This document shows positions 17,295-26,284 of a stretch of 64,000 nt of DNA, one piece after another. Source of the DNA: Mycolicibacterium komossense (GTDB lineage: Bacteria; Actinomycetota; Actinomycetes; Mycobacteriales; Mycobacteriaceae); assembly GCF_025822605.1 (NCBI RefSeq), contig NZ_JACKTY010000052.1, positions 1 to 64,000 of the forward strand, read 5' to 3'. A program made the translations under genes and the position numbers. How positions within the stretch are numbered: position 1 is the first letter of the stretch; each line of letters begins with the position of its first letter. The notes beneath the pieces are model-generated. The model saw only the letters and a list, made by a program, of their open reading frames with translations. It was not told where the DNA came from and searched no databases.

Positions 17295-17759
17295 TCAGCC
17301 GTCGCCGGGGGATGGGGCGCTGGACACTTTCTCCAGACAACCCTCGGCGACTGCATGTTTGATGCTGTCGCTCAACTTCGGGCACGACTTGCTGCGGCTA
17401 CTCTGGCCGCCGCACGCACGCACCTCGGCAAAGTATGCACAGCGTGCCGTCGCCTCGGAATTCCACTGCACCGCAGTGTGTTCCGGCCCGAGTTTCTTGA
17501 CTTCCACCGTCACATGGCAGAACCGGCAGTCGACCGGCGCCAGCCCTGAGGTGAGATAGCGCTCCCGGTCCCGGGCGGTGGCGGCGCGAACCGCGGCGGC
17601 CCGGTCCGGGTCTGATGCGAAATTCGGTGCCTTGCTCCATGGTCCGGCCCGGCCGGCGGCGTGATCATGGTCGTGATCCTCATCGTCATGACCGCCGTGG
17701 AGGAGCACCATCGATCGGGCGAGCTCGTCGACGTCCGGTGCGTCCTTCGGCGGGGTCAT
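17295..17759 (-). CDS. conserved hypothetical protein next to kshA (Rv3527-like)
   Basis: A 154-residue soluble protein of unknown function. It has an acidic His-rich stretch near residue 25 (HDDEDHDHDHAAG) and six cysteines in the C-terminal half (DCRFCHVTVEV, ARCAYFAEVRACGG, KSCPKL, EGCLEKV), which could form a metal or redox site. The ATG at 17759 is immediately after the kshA stop, so it is probably co-transcribed with kshA. Homologs occupy the same place next to kshA in other mycobacteria as far as I recall. Confidence 0.7.
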   Translation of the reverse strand: MTPPKDAPDVDELARSMVLLHGGHDDEDHDHDHAAGRAGPWSKAPNFASDPDRAAAVRAATARDRERYLTSGLAPVDCRFCHVTVEVKKLGPEHTAVQWNSEATARCAYFAEVRACGGQSSRSKSCPKLSDSIKHAVAEGCLEKVSSAPSPGDG

Positions 17760-17761
17760 GA

Positions 17762-18925
17762 CTAAGACACCTCTGTTGGCTGCTGGGCCTTCTCGAGTTC
17801 CTGACGCTTGAGGTTCTCCGCGACCTCCACCTGCCACTTCTCGTTGGCGGCGGTGGTGTCGACCTCCACCTCGAAGCGGTCGGTCATGTCGGCGGTCACG
17901 TCAGCGACGTCTACATAGAACTGCTGATACCAACGCCGCATCTGGTAGACCGCGCCGTCCTCTTCGACCAGCAGCGGATTGTCGATGCGGGTCTTGTGCT
18001 TCCAGATCTCGACGTCCTGCAGGAAGCCCTTGCTGACGCCTTCGGTGAAGACGCGAGCCAGCTTGTCGGTGGTCTTTTCGTCCAGGCCTTTCGGCTTCTC
18101 GACGATGACGCCCCACTGCAGCACGAACGAATCCTGACTCACCGGATAGTGGCAGTTGATCAGGATGGACTCGGCCTTGAAACCGCCGTAGTTGTTGTGC
18201 AGCCAGTTGATCATGAACGACGGTCCGAAATAGGAGGCCTCGGAGTCGAGATGGGCCTCGCCGTAGGTGGTGCCCATGTCGTTGATATCCGGACGCCCGA
18301 CGTTGTGTAGGTACTGCGACGCGATGTGGCCTTCGAAGACGTTCTTGAAATACGTCGGTAGGCCGTAGTGGATGTAGAAGAAGTGCGCCATATCGGTGAC
18401 GTTGTCGATGATCTCGCGGCAGTTGGAGCCCTCGATGAGCATCGTGTTCCACCGCCAGTCGGTCCACTGGTCGTCGGCGAACTCGGGGATCTCGGGGATG
18501 CGGACGTCCGGCGTCGGCCCGTTTCCTTCATGGTCATGCCAGACGAACAGCAGGCCACCGCGGACATCGGTCTCCCACGAACGGGTGCGAGCCAGTCGCG
18601 GCGTGCGCTTGGCGTAGGGCACCAACTTGCATTTGCCGTCGCCGCCCCAACGCCAGTCGTGGAACGGGCAGGCCACCTCGTCGCCCTTGATGGTGCCCTG
18701 GGACAGGTTGCCGCCCATATGCCGGCAGTAGCCGTCGAGGACCTTCAGCTCGCCCTGGGAATCGGCGAAGACCACCAGCATGGTGCCGAAGATCTCGATC
18801 CCGTGCGGCTGGCCGTCGAGGAAGTCCTTCACAGGTCCCAGGCAGTGCCATCCGCGGGCAAAGCGATCGGGCAGCGTGCCGGTGTCGATCTCGCGAATTC
18901 CGCTGTGGGCTGTTTCAGTGGTCAC
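17762..18925 (-). CDS. kshA: 3-ketosteroid 9-alpha-hydroxylase, oxygenase subunit
   Basis: This 387-residue Rieske non-heme iron oxygenase hydroxylates C9 of ring-B in 1,4-diene-3-ketosteroids, leading with KstD to ring opening. The Rieske cluster ligands are C67, H69, C86 and H89 (YCRHMGG and CPFHDW), and the catalytic iron ligands include H181 and H186 (DMAHFFYIH). These positions coincide with those known for M. tuberculosis KshA. The GTG start has GGAGG six bases upstream, and a KstR box lies 28 bases before it. KshB, the reductase partner, is not in this window. Confidence 0.95.
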   Translation of the reverse strand: MTTETAHSGIREIDTGTLPDRFARGWHCLGPVKDFLDGQPHGIEIFGTMLVVFADSQGELKVLDGYCRHMGGNLSQGTIKGDEVACPFHDWRWGGDGKCKLVPYAKRTPRLARTRSWETDVRGGLLFVWHDHEGNGPTPDVRIPEIPEFADDQWTDWRWNTMLIEGSNCREIIDNVTDMAHFFYIHYGLPTYFKNVFEGHIASQYLHNVGRPDINDMGTTYGEAHLDSEASYFGPSFMINWLHNNYGGFKAESILINCHYPVSQDSFVLQWGVIVEKPKGLDEKTTDKLARVFTEGVSKGFLQDVEIWKHKTRIDNPLLVEEDGAVYQMRRWYQQFYVDVADVTADMTDRFEVEVDTTAANEKWQVEVAENLKRQELEKAQQPTEVS

Positions 18926-18952
18926 TTCGCGCCTCCAGTCAGTACTACTAAC

Positions 18953-18966
18953 TAGAACACGTTACA
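18953..18966. promoter_or_regulatory. KstR-type operator upstream of kshA
   Basis: TAGAACACGTTACA fits TnnAACnnGTTnnA with one imperfect outer arm. It is placed 27 bases from the kshA GTG on the minus strand. Confidence 0.85.
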
Positions 18967-19017
18967 GTTTTTCCCCGGCTATGCGCAATGCGAGGGCTCC
19001 TAGCTGGGCATTAACGG

Positions 19018-19659
19018 TTATGGCGAGTCGTCGAGACCCACCCGCAGGGCGATCTGCTGCATCTTGCCGACGCTGGTGACGAACTTGGCCGTCGTCGGGT
19101 CGCCCTTCGCGCTCTGGAATTCCATCCGGACCAGCGCCTTGCCCTCGGTGAAGAGCATCAGGGTGACGTCTTTGTCCTGGTCGGGGTAGGTGCCGGAGAT
19201 CATGACGCCATCGGTGCCGACGGGGATCGGAGTAGGCGTGCCGCCCTCGACAAGGGTTGTCATGGTGCCGGCCGCCTGATGCAGCGTCGCCGTCGCGGTA
19301 GCAGCATCCTGATAAACCAGGAAGGTATCGCTGACCGCCCGGGTGTCTTTGTCGTTGACGTAGAAAGCGCTGGCCCCGGGCAGGCCGTTCGGCTGGGATT
19401 CCTGCGATCGCTGCTGGAAGGTGTCCTCTGCATCGCTGAGCTCCGCGGCCGTCAGCAGCAGACGGCGATAGTCGACGGTGTCCGCTGTGCTGGGGGTCTT
19501 CGAGGTGGTCGTCGGCGCGTACGGCACGGTCGGCAGGCTCGGGGCGCTGGTCTGTGCGCTGCTGCCACCAGTCTCCGCCGGCGCGCAACCACTGATACCC
19601 ACAGTGAGAAGGGCCACCGATACTGCGAAACGGACGAATTTACGGGGGAATCGAGGCAA
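19018..19659 (-). CDS. putative lipoprotein
   Basis: This 213-residue protein has a charged N-terminus, a hydrophobic segment (FAVSVALLTVGISGC) and a lipobox ending at Cys26, followed by a Ser/Thr/Pro-rich linker. The mature domain is not one I recognise. It should be anchored to the outer face of the plasma membrane. It lies between kshA and the KSI-like gene on the same strand, with about 90 bases on its upstream side. Any role in sterol uptake or sensing would be a guess from location. Confidence 0.75.
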   Translation of the reverse strand: MPRFPRKFVRFAVSVALLTVGISGCAPAETGGSSAQTSAPSLPTVPYAPTTTSKTPSTADTVDYRRLLLTAAELSDAEDTFQQRSQESQPNGLPGASAFYVNDKDTRAVSDTFLVYQDAATATATLHQAAGTMTTLVEGGTPTPIPVGTDGVMISGTYPDQDKDVTLMLFTEGKALVRMEFQSAKGDPTTAKFVTSVGKMQQIALRVGLDDSP

Positions 19660-19746
19660 GGTTTCAGATCTACAAATCGGGGGTTTACGAAGCGAACAGG
19701 GAACCTCACCAACGGTACGCGGGCGCGGCGAGCGGCCGCAAAGCGA

Positions 19747-20163
19747 CTACACCGGTCGTGCGCTCGCCGTCGCCCGGTCCAACTCCCAAAACGCACGTAG
19801 TGCCACGATCTTGCCGGCGTCGTTCACCCGATAGGTGAACACGCCTTCAGCCACCACCCGGAAGCCGCTGGCGACGATGACGATGTTGCCGACATTGGCC
19901 TCCTCGTCACCGCACTGGTAGGTCTGGGCGAAGTTGAACTCCAACTGGCTCGGGGCGATCGCCATATCGAAGAACTTCGCGAGCGCTTGTTTGCCGCGGT
20001 GCCCCTTGCCTTCCGGATCGAAATGCGACTTTCCGATCGGATCTTCGACGATTGCATCGTCGGCGAAGAGAGCCAGCCAGGCCTCTTTGTCGCCGGCCAT
20101 CGCGGCTTCCCGGGAGCGCTTCCCGGCCAGGTGTACCGGGGCCTCAGGATTGGTGACAGTCAC
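19747..20163 (-). CDS. SnoaL/ketosteroid-isomerase-like protein
   Basis: A 138-residue NTF2-fold protein with a cone-shaped fold typical of ketosteroid isomerases and related hydrolases: WLALFADDAIVEDPIG (about 29-44), an HRGKQALAKFF helix, and the final strand YRVNDAGKIVALRAFWE. In this sterol locus a delta5-delta4 isomerase role is attractive, but many NTF2 proteins have other functions. I chose GTG 20163 with GGAG upstream; a GTG at 20205 in the same frame would add repeat-encoded residues (VSEDRSEVGAG). The upstream repeat couples it to the LLM flavoprotein gene. Confidence 0.75.
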   Translation of the reverse strand: MTVTNPEAPVHLAGKRSREAAMAGDKEAWLALFADDAIVEDPIGKSHFDPEGKGHRGKQALAKFFDMAIAPSQLEFNFAQTYQCGDEEANVGNIVIVASGFRVVAEGVFTYRVNDAGKIVALRAFWELDRATASARPV

Positions 20164-20177
20164 GCTTCCCGCTCCTA

Positions 20178-20281
20178 CCTCGCTGCGATCCTCACTCACT
20201 CCCACCCTCCTGCTCCTACCTCGCTCGCTCCGGTCCTCGCTCGTTCCTCGCTGCGATCCTCACTCACTCCCACCCTCCTGC
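20178..20281 (-). repeat. tandem 36-bp repeat encoding bridging mini-ORFs
   Basis: A 36-bp unit (CCTCGCTGCGATCC... on the plus strand) occurs perfectly at 20178-20213 and 20246-20281. On the minus strand it is the same GAGCGAG/GCGAGG sequence as at 6984-7037. One copy overlaps the end of the LLM gene. A mini-ORF (GTG 20273 to TGA 20196; contains SEDRSEERARTGASEV) bridges from there, and its stop lies inside a further in-phase frame that runs into the KSI-like gene. Each junction thus overlaps the next. Confidence 0.75.
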
Positions 20282-21155
20282 CAGCCCGAGTGGATATAGG
20301 TGTCGGCGAAGCGCTTCATCGAGTCGATCTTCTTGTCGACCGGTGCGTCGAAGGCGAGGCCTTCGAACACCCACGGGATGCCGATGTAGTCGGTGACGCC
20401 GGCCGCGACCAGGTCGCGGTGGCCGTCGACGCCGAATTTATCGATGCACACGGCCTGGTATTCGAACGGATCGTCGGCGCGTCCGGCGTCGGCCAGCAGC
20501 TTCTTGAGCTGGCTGATGGTCTCGCCCAGTTGGTCACACGTCATCATCGCGCTGGTCCAGCCGTCGCCGATCCGGACGGCGCGCTTCAGCGCTACGTCGG
20601 TGTGCCCCCCGACGTAGAACGGCACCGGCGCCGACGGCGCGGGGCTCATCTGCAGCCGGTCGAAATCGTAGAAGTCGCCGTGGAATTCGACCATGCCGCC
20701 GGCAAGCACCTGCTTGATGACGTCGATCATCTCGTCGACCCGTTTGCCTCGCTTGGCGTAGGGCACCCCACACCACTCGAATTCCTCAGGAGCCCAGCCA
20801 ATCCCGACACCGAAGCCGAACCTGTTGTTGGTCAGGTTCGCCACCGAGCCGACCTGGCGGGCCAGCAGCAGCGGATTGCGGGAGCCGAGCTTCATCACGT
20901 TGGTGTAGAAACGCAGCTTCGACGTCACCGCCCCCAACGCACCCGCCAGGATCAACGGATCAACCCACGGCGAGTTCTCATCGAACATCCGCTTGCCGTC
21001 GGCGGTGTACGGATAGTCGACGGACTGCTTCTCGAAGTAGAAGATCGAGTCCGGGAGCGCGATGCTGTCGAAACCGAGTTCCTCGGCAGCCTTTGCAATT
21101 TCGATGAGCTGGTCGAGCGGGCTGAACGCGATGCTGACGGTGTACTGCATGCGGG

Positions 21156-21159
<4 letters not shown>
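20260..21159 (-). CDS. LLM-class F420-dependent-type oxidoreductase
   Basis: This protein of about 299 residues is a luciferase-like monooxygenase (TIM-barrel flavin/F420 family), with RMQYTVSIAFSPLDQL at the N-terminus, a conserved substrate-barrel segment NRFGFGVGIGWAPEEFEW and the downstream VPFYVGGHTDVALKRA motif. Such proteins reduce or oxidise with F420 or FMN; the substrate is unknown, although sterol intermediates are plausible here. The GTG at 21159 overlaps the ltp3 stop (GTGA); ATG 21150 is three codons later and also possible. The C-terminal GGSE is encoded within the repeat at 20246-20281. Confidence 0.82.
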
Positions 21160-22340
<1,181 letters not shown>

Positions 22341-22342
22341 GA

Positions 22343-23401
22343 CTATTTCCCGCCTTCCATGACCGCGACCAGATTCTGCTGCAGCGCAGGACCGCTGGTG
22401 GCGTGGGCCAGAACCCGCTGCGCGGAGCCGTTGAAGATGTGTTGTGCCGCAAAGCCGATGCGTTCCAGCCCGGCGACGAACATCGGGTTGGCCGCGAGTG
22501 CGCCGCCGGATTGGTTAACCTTCGTCGACCCGCCCAGCCCGATCGCCTCGGTGAGGATCAACTGCTGGTGGGTGAACGGAGCGTGCAGCTCGGCGATATC
22601 GATGGAGCCGGCGTCGCCACCGGTCGCGGCCGCCGCCGAGGCCGCCGTCGACGGCGATCCGGTCAGATCCCTGGCGCCGAGGATCGGGGTTTCGATTCGA
22701 TGCTCGATCCCGGTGATCCACGCCGGGTTCTCCCGCAGCTCGCGGGCCTTGTCGCCGGAGGCCAGTACGATCGCGGCCGCGCCGTCGGTGATGGGCGCGA
22801 TGTCGTGGCGGCGCAGCGGGTCGGCGAAGAACGGCCGATCGAGCAGCTCGTCAATCGATTTCGCCGATTTCTCGCTGTCCACCCGGTCGGAGTAGCCGAA
22901 GGAATCCAGTGCGACCTGAGCCATCTGCTCGGCGGTCCACTTGCCCGAGTCCAGGCCGAACCGGGCCTGCAGACCGGCCATCGACACCGAGTCGGGCCAT
23001 AGCGGCGCAACGGTGTACGGGTCGGTCTGCAGGGTCAGCACCCGGCGCAGGATGCCCGCACTGGATTTGCCGAACCCGTAGACCAGGGCGGTCTCCACCT
23101 GGCCGGTCAGCAGTTTGATGTACGCCTCGTAGAGCGCCCAAGCGGCGTCCATCTCGACGTGGGACTCGTTGATCGGCGGCACCGCACCAATCGAGTCGAT
23201 CGCCGAAATGAACGAGAAAGCCCGGCCGGCAAGGTAATCCGACGATCCGGAGCACCAGAATCCGATATCTGTCTGCTTGATTCCCAGTTCGGCATACAGC
23301 TCGGCGAAGCACGGCATCAGCATCTCGACGCCGTTGGTGGTGCCTTCGGTACGGCGGACGTGTGGGGCGTGCGCAAACCCCACCACAGCTACATCGGTCA
23401 T
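22343..23401 (-). CDS. ltp4: thiolase-fold lipid-transfer protein Ltp4 (Rv3522-like)
   Basis: A 352-residue thiolase-superfamily protein, shorter than biosynthetic thiolases. The position of the nucleophilic Cys is taken by ESHVEMDAAWALYEAY (about 76), again without Cys. The C-terminal part has NQSGGALAANPMFVAGLERI, matching the thiolase His/Gly motif region. It probably forms a complex with Ltp3 and/or the DUF35 protein next to it to cleave a tertiary-alcohol CoA intermediate. Gene overlap is minimal (2-base gap to ltp3, 9-base gap to the DUF35 gene), indicating an operon. Confidence 0.85.
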   Translation of the reverse strand: MTDVAVVGFAHAPHVRRTEGTTNGVEMLMPCFAELYAELGIKQTDIGFWCSGSSDYLAGRAFSFISAIDSIGAVPPINESHVEMDAAWALYEAYIKLLTGQVETALVYGFGKSSAGILRRVLTLQTDPYTVAPLWPDSVSMAGLQARFGLDSGKWTAEQMAQVALDSFGYSDRVDSEKSAKSIDELLDRPFFADPLRRHDIAPITDGAAAIVLASGDKARELRENPAWITGIEHRIETPILGARDLTGSPSTAASAAAATGGDAGSIDIAELHAPFTHQQLILTEAIGLGGSTKVNQSGGALAANPMFVAGLERIGFAAQHIFNGSAQRVLAHATSGPALQQNLVAVMEGGK

Positions 23402-23410
23402 CGGTCGCCT

Positions 23411-24406
23411 TTACAGGTGGTGCTTGTAGGAGTCGTACTCGGCGTCGGGCTCACCCGAAGGCCGGAAATGGTCGATGTTGTCGATCCCAAGACCCCACTC
23501 CTCCTTGGGTTTCCACACCGCCTCTACCCGCATGCCCATCCGGACGTCGGCGGCTTCGATCTCGGTGACCAGGTGCAGGAAGGCGATATCCGCGCCGTCG
23601 AGCAGGATGTACGCCGCCACATAAGGCGGTTTGATGCGCTGCCCGGCGAACGGGATGTTGATGACGGCGAACGTGGTGACCGTGCCCTTGTCCGGCAGTT
23701 CGACGTAGTTGTCGAGTTCCTTGCCGGTCGCCGGGTCGGCCTCCTTGGGCGGGAAGTACACCTTTCCGTTCTCTCCGGAACGGGCGCCGAGCAGTTTGCC
23801 CTGCTCCAGCGCGCGCAGGAACGTGCTCTCGGGAAGTGAAGCGGTGTGCTGGATCTCGATCCAGGTCGGCACCACCAGCATGGTGACGGGGTCGCGCTCG
23901 TCCGGCGCGGCGTCCGGCACTTCCTCTGGGTCCGCACCCAACTCGAAGTAGGCGATGTCCGTGATCGATCCGGTCGGCTCGTCCACCCAGTGCGCGTGCA
24001 CCCGGGTGCCGGTGCTGATGGCGTCCGACGACTCGGCGCTGACAGCGTGCAGCAACGAGGTGTCGGCCCCGTCGAGTTTGATCAGCGCCCACGCGAACGG
24101 GCGGTCCAGAGGCTGGCCCTCTACCGGCGTCGACTGCCAGGTCCACGACTCGATCGTGCCGACACTGCTCACCGGTACGATCTCCGTCAACTGCTCGTAG
24201 GTGACGGGGTCGTACTCGGCCGGCGGCACGAATACCCGGCCGTCCGATCCGCGGACTCCGACGATGCGGCGTTCGCGAAGGGCGGTGAAGAACGCGCTAA
24301 GCGTCGTACCGACCGAACGGGTGTAGTCGAATGAAAGTTTCAGCGGTGCGGAAAGCGGCGGCTCATGCTGATTCATCAGCGCCGGGCTGCTCTGGCTGGC
24401 GGTCAC
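23411..24406 (-). CDS. DUF35/OB-fold protein, two-domain (Rv3521-like)
   Basis: A 331-residue protein made of two related halves: FFTALRERRIVGVRGSDGRVFVPP (about 39-62) is repeated as FLRALEQGKLLGARSGENGKVYFPP (about 196-220), each followed by an OB-fold-like region. DUF35 partners of thiolase-fold steroid enzymes normally bind zinc through cysteines, but this protein has no cysteine at all, so the zinc ribbon has been lost. It is likely the partner of Ltp3/Ltp4, as ChsH2 is for Ltp2. The start at GTG 24406 is 10 bases from the KstR box; ATG 24376 is an alternative. Confidence 0.8.
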   Translation of the reverse strand: MTASQSSPALMNQHEPPLSAPLKLSFDYTRSVGTTLSAFFTALRERRIVGVRGSDGRVFVPPAEYDPVTYEQLTEIVPVSSVGTIESWTWQSTPVEGQPLDRPFAWALIKLDGADTSLLHAVSAESSDAISTGTRVHAHWVDEPTGSITDIAYFELGADPEEVPDAAPDERDPVTMLVVPTWIEIQHTASLPESTFLRALEQGKLLGARSGENGKVYFPPKEADPATGKELDNYVELPDKGTVTTFAVINIPFAGQRIKPPYVAAYILLDGADIAFLHLVTEIEAADVRMGMRVEAVWKPKEEWGLGIDNIDHFRPSGEPDAEYDSYKHHL

Positions 24407-24415
24407 AGCATCGAG

Positions 24416-24429
24416 TAGAACAGGTTCTA
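24416..24429. promoter_or_regulatory. KstR-type operator between DUF35 gene and LLM gene
   Basis: TAGAACAGGTTCTA fits TnnAACnnGTTnnA and is shared by the divergent DUF35-ltp4-ltp3 and LLM transcripts. It lies 9 bases upstream of the DUF35 GTG, consistent with a leaderless or very short leader. Confidence 0.85.
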
Positions 24430-24470
24430 GTAATCGGGGTCAAGGAAGGCTCCCAGAAAGGAAAGCTCGG

Positions 24471-25502
24471 ATGAAACTGGGACTCCAGCTCGGATATTGG
24501 GGCGCGCAACCGCCGACCAATCACGCGCAGCTCGTTTCCGCGGCGGAAGCGGCGGATTTCGACATCCTGTTCACCGCCGAGGCGTGGGGCTCGGACGCCT
24601 ACACGCCGTTGGCGTGGTGGGGGTCGGCGACGCAGCGGATGCGGCTCGGCACGTCGGTGGTGCAGCTGTCGGCGCGTACCCCGACCGCCTGCGCGATGGC
24701 GGCGCTGACCCTGGATCACCTCTCCGGCGGCCGGCACGTTCTGGGGCTCGGAGTGTCCGGCCCCCAGGTGGTGGAGGGCTGGTACGGGCAGAAGTTCCCC
24801 AAGCCGTTGGCCCGCACCCGTGAGTACATCGACATCATCCGCCAGGTCTGGGCGCGTGAGGCGCCGGTGACCAGTCCGGGACCGCACTACCCACTGCCGT
24901 TGACCGGTGAGGGCACGTCTGGCCTCGGCAAGGCGCTGAAGCCGATCGTGCACCCGCTACGTGCGGATATTCCGATCATGCTGGGCGCCGAGGGCCCCAA
25001 GAACGTCGCGATGTGCGCCGAGATCTGCGACGGCTGGCTGCCGATCTTCTACAGCCCGCGACTGGCGCCGATGTACAACGAATGGCTCGACGAAGGCTTC
25101 GCCCGGCCCGGGGCGCGGCGCAGCCGCGAGGACTTCGAGATCTGCGCCACCGCACAGGTCGTCGTCACCGACGACCGCTCCTCGGTACTGGAGATGATCA
25201 AGCCGCACCTCGCCCTCTACATGGGCGGGATGGGCGCCGAGGACACCAACTTCCACGCCGACGTCTATCGCCGGATGGGCTACTCCGACGTCGTCGACGA
25301 GGTGACGGCGCTCTTCCGCAGTGACCGCAAAGATGATGCAGCCAAGGTCATTCCCGACGAGCTGGTGGACGACGCGGCGATCGTCGGCGACCTCGACTAC
25401 GTGCGCAAGCAGATCGTCGAATGGGAAGCCGCGGGCGTCACCACGATGGTGGTGGGTGCGCGCACCGTAGAGCAGATCCAGGAGTTGTCCACCCTGGTGT
25501 AG
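24471..25502 (+). CDS. LLM-class F420-dependent-type oxidoreductase (Rv3520c-like)
   Basis: A 343-residue luciferase-like enzyme, with MKLGLQLGYWGAQPP at the N-terminus, LDHLSGGRHVLGLGVSGPQV (about 80-99) and IPIMLGAEGPKNVAMCAEIC (about 165-184). These are typical of F420-dependent members in mycobacteria, where F420 is abundant. The reaction is unknown. A strong AAAGGAAAG precedes the ATG, and a KstR box is 41 bases upstream. It resembles Rv3520c of the KstR regulon. Confidence 0.85.
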   Translation: MKLGLQLGYWGAQPPTNHAQLVSAAEAADFDILFTAEAWGSDAYTPLAWWGSATQRMRLGTSVVQLSARTPTACAMAALTLDHLSGGRHVLGLGVSGPQVVEGWYGQKFPKPLARTREYIDIIRQVWAREAPVTSPGPHYPLPLTGEGTSGLGKALKPIVHPLRADIPIMLGAEGPKNVAMCAEICDGWLPIFYSPRLAPMYNEWLDEGFARPGARRSREDFEICATAQVVVTDDRSSVLEMIKPHLALYMGGMGAEDTNFHADVYRRMGYSDVVDEVTALFRSDRKDDAAKVIPDELVDDAAIVGDLDYVRKQIVEWEAAGVTTMVVGARTVEQIQELSTLV

Positions 25503-25521
25503 ACACTTATTGCAAGTTGTC

Positions 25522-25535
25522 TAGAACACGTTCTA
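25522..25535. promoter_or_regulatory. KstR-type operator with overlapping -10 element
   Basis: TAGAACACGTTCTA ends 10 bases before the ATG at 25546. The box runs into TAGATT (25533-25538), a good -10 hexamer placed 7 bases from the start codon, so the transcript is probably leaderless and repressor binding would cover the -10. Confidence 0.85.
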
Positions 25536-25545
25536 GATTATTCGG

Positions 25546-26283
25546 ATGACCGATACCGAACCCGTCTCCCAACACACCATTGCCGGGACGGTGCTCACCA
25601 TGCCGGTCCGGATCCGCAAGGCCGACACCCACGTCGCGATGTTCTCCGTCGCGGCCGACGCCGCTCAGCGGATGATCGATTACAGCGGCCTGCGGGTCTT
25701 CGAGTACCGGCCCGGTCGCGCGGTGACGATGCTGATGCTGGTCCGCTACATCGACGGCGACCTGGGCAGGTATCACGAGTTCGGTACCGCGGTGATGGTG
25801 CGGCCGCCCGGATCGGGCGCGCGGGGGATCAAGGGCCTCGGCTCGGCGGCGGCATTCATCCACCATCTGCCGGTCAACCAGAGCTTCACGCTTGAGGCTG
25901 GGCGGACCATCTGGGGTTTCCCGAAGATCATGGCCGACTTCACGGTGCGCGAGACGCCGAAGTTCGACTTCGACGTCAGCGAGGGCGGCAAGCTGATCGC
26001 GGGCATCGAGTACAGCCGCGGCGTGCCCATCCCGTCCGCGCTGACCGCTAAGCCGCAGGTACTCAAGACCTACAGTCACACCGGCGGCGTGACTCGCGAA
26101 ATCGCTTGGGAGATGCGAAATTCCGGCCTGAGCGCCCGCGTCGGCGGCGCTCGGCTCCGGCTCGGCGACCACCCCTACGCCGAGGAGCTCAGGTCCCTCG
26201 GTTTACCGAAACGGGCATTTGCCAGCCAGTCCTCTGCCAATGTCGAGATGACTTTTGGCGACGCGCACGAGATCACGGAGTGA
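25546..26283 (+). CDS. acetoacetate-decarboxylase-family protein (Rv3519-like)
   Basis: A 245-residue protein of the acetoacetate decarboxylase (ADC)-like fold. Conserved elements include MVRPPGSGARGIKGLGSAAA, the ETIWGFPKIMAD-type strand (LEAGRTIWGFPKIMADF), and a lysine-containing barrel. Whether the Schiff-base Lys is positioned for catalysis cannot be judged by eye. There is no ribosome binding site, which fits leaderless translation from the promoter described at 25522. cyp142 follows after one base, so they form an operon; the role in sterol metabolism is inferred. Confidence 0.8.
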   Translation: MTDTEPVSQHTIAGTVLTMPVRIRKADTHVAMFSVAADAAQRMIDYSGLRVFEYRPGRAVTMLMLVRYIDGDLGRYHEFGTAVMVRPPGSGARGIKGLGSAAAFIHHLPVNQSFTLEAGRTIWGFPKIMADFTVRETPKFDFDVSEGGKLIAGIEYSRGVPIPSALTAKPQVLKTYSHTGGVTREIAWEMRNSGLSARVGGARLRLGDHPYAEELRSLGLPKRAFASQSSANVEMTFGDAHEITE

Positions 26284-26284
26284 C

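Noticed and set aside
20163..20205. Longer start (GTG 20205) of the KSI-like protein
   Set aside because: The extra residues are encoded by the dispersed repeat and are unlike any NTF2-fold N-terminus; GTG 20163 has its own GGAG.
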